Below are positions 63,196-64,000 of a stretch of DNA of 64,000 nucleotides, piece by piece (within the stretch, counting starts at the first letter, position 1; each line of letters opens with the position of its first letter). Both the position numbers and the translations under genes were made by a program. The notes under the pieces are model-generated. The model had not been told where the DNA came from. It worked only from the letters and a program-made list of their open reading frames with translations, and searched no databases. Location: NCBI RefSeq assembly GCF_000526335.1, contig NZ_JAFW01000001.1, positions 1,488,001 through 1,552,000 of the forward strand. Direction: 5' to 3'. This DNA is from Arthrobacter sp. 31Y (GTDB taxonomy: Bacteria > Actinomycetota > Actinomycetes > Actinomycetales > Micrococcaceae).

Positions 63196-64000
63196 TTATC
63201 TGTTGACCTGCGCGCTGCGCGGCTTGCCGAGGTCCTCGAGCGGGACGTTGTACGTCTCGCGGGCCGTCATGATGGCGATGGCCGAGGCGGCCAGGCACAG
63301 AATGGTGAAGCCTGCTACAGGCCACCAACCGTTGGGACCGGGTTGGGCCAGGAGCGTGGCGATGGCGGGTGCGAACCCGGCGAGGATGAGGCCGATCTGG
63401 CTGCCGATCGCCATGCCGGAGTAGCGGACGGCTGCCGGGAACATCTCGGGGAAGAAGACCGTCCACACACCGTTCCAGCAGGAGTAGAAGACTGTCATGT
63501 TCAGGAAGCCGAACAGGAAGATCATGGGGATGTTCTGCTCGCTGATGGCCCAGAAGTAGCCAATAGTGGTCAGTGCACAGCCCAGGGCTCCCACCAGCAG
63601 GACCTTTTTGCGGCCAATGCGGTCCGAGATCATGGCGGAGATGGGAATGGTCACCATGGAGAGGCCGATGGTCACAGCGTTCACGGTGAGCATGAGCGTG
63701 CGGTCGATGCCTACAGCGGGCCCGGTGGCGTAGGCCAGGGCGTAGACGGTGAAGGTGGTCTGCATGACGGAGAAGAGCATCACCACGCCAACGCGCAGGA
63801 CGTCACGCCACTGCGTTTTGAAAACTGCGACGGCGGGGATCGACTTGGGCTTGTTGTGCTCCACAATTTCTTCGAACACGGGAGGCTCGTCCAGGCGGGT
63901 CCGGATCCAGTACGCGACAGCGAGGACCACTACCGAAAGCCAGAACGGAACACGCCAACCCCAGCTGAGGAGCTGCTCTTCGGGCAGTGCGGCCAGCGGA
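63196..64000 (-). CDS. MFS transporter, C-terminal part (start outside window)
   Basis: The frame runs out through the right edge, so the N-terminal third is missing. The visible 267 residues hold the central loop and the second six-helix half. The segment SWGWRVPFWLS before helix 6 and the SDRIGRKKVLLVGALG loop between helices 8 and 9 are typical of the metabolite:H+ symporter (sugar-porter-like) group. It is first in the visible catabolic operon and probably imports its substrate. Confidence 0.85.
   Translation of the reverse strand, partial: PLAALPEEQLLSWGWRVPFWLSVVVLAVAYWIRTRLDEPPVFEEIVEHNKPKSIPAVAVFKTQWRDVLRVGVVMLFSVMQTTFTVYALAYATGPAVGIDRTLMLTVNAVTIGLSMVTIPISAMISDRIGRKKVLLVGALGCALTTIGYFWAISEQNIPMIFLFGFLNMTVFYSCWNGVWTVFFPEMFPAAVRYSGMAIGSQIGLILAGFAPAIATLLAQPGPNGWWPVAGFTILCLAASAIAIMTARETYNVPLEDLGKPRSAQVNR

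Overview
The window is high-GC DNA from an actinobacterium, most likely Arthrobacter or Paenarthrobacter. The uricase is of the factor-independent Arthrobacter type. Pyruvate dehydrogenase E1 is the single-chain (homodimeric) form, sugar ABC operons lack their own ATPase, and GTG/TTG starts and 1-4 bp gene overlaps are common. No tRNA, rRNA, CRISPR array, insertion sequence or phage gene was seen.

Layout. 1-4500: end of a TPR protein, purC-purD, an Rhizobium-type L-asparaginase and a small SCP-like protein. 4500-37100: a large accessory region for purine and ureide catabolism. It holds C4-dicarboxylate uptake (4570), an SDR/racemase-like/NCS1 permease operon (7376-10609), pyruvate dehydrogenase E1 (10900), a molybdenum-cofactor nucleotidyltransferase, xanthine dehydrogenase with XdhC (15313-20280), a purine permease and guanine deaminase (20628-22682), 8-oxoguanine deaminase (23095), a 58-residue protein (27605), uricase (28152), a xanthine/urate permease (29241), an IclR regulator (30985), and an operon of malic enzyme, malate synthase, a CitE-like aldolase and (S)-ureidoglycine aminohydrolase (31962-37070). 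37100-47750: a glycosaminoglycan-type utilisation locus with an ABC importer, Gfo/Idh oxidoreductase, sulfatase, GntR/LacI hybrid regulator and a family 8 polysaccharide lyase. 48650-53910: a five-gene envelope cassette with phosphodiester glycosidase, GT2-GtrA, DUF4956, VTC domain and a secreted beta-solenoid-like lipoprotein. 54200-57000: orphan HATPase and a class A penicillin-binding protein. 57067-64000: a catabolic operon of unknown substrate (MFS, Gfo/Idh, OYE-type reductase, TIM-barrel isomerase, FAD dehydrogenase).

How the purine genes fit together. Guanine, xanthine and 8-oxoguanine converge on urate, and uricase opens the ring. The ureide branch ends with AllE and releases glyoxylate. 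Malate synthase, malic enzyme and pyruvate dehydrogenase can then form a cycle that oxidises glyoxylate to CO2 while regenerating acetyl-CoA. Several of these genes carry the same 15-bp dyad (about TTCCATAATGCGGAA) just upstream, and four of the intergenic regions also carry an exact 11-mer, GTCACATTYGG. Together these suggest one regulon, possibly run by the local IclR protein. Genes for 5-hydroxyisourate hydrolase, OHCU decarboxylase, allantoinase and allantoate amidohydrolase are not in the window.

The window is also rich in 55-77 bp hyphenated palindromes. They fall into at least five sequence families. Two genes with DUF559-like nuclease ends are each bracketed by a pair from one family.
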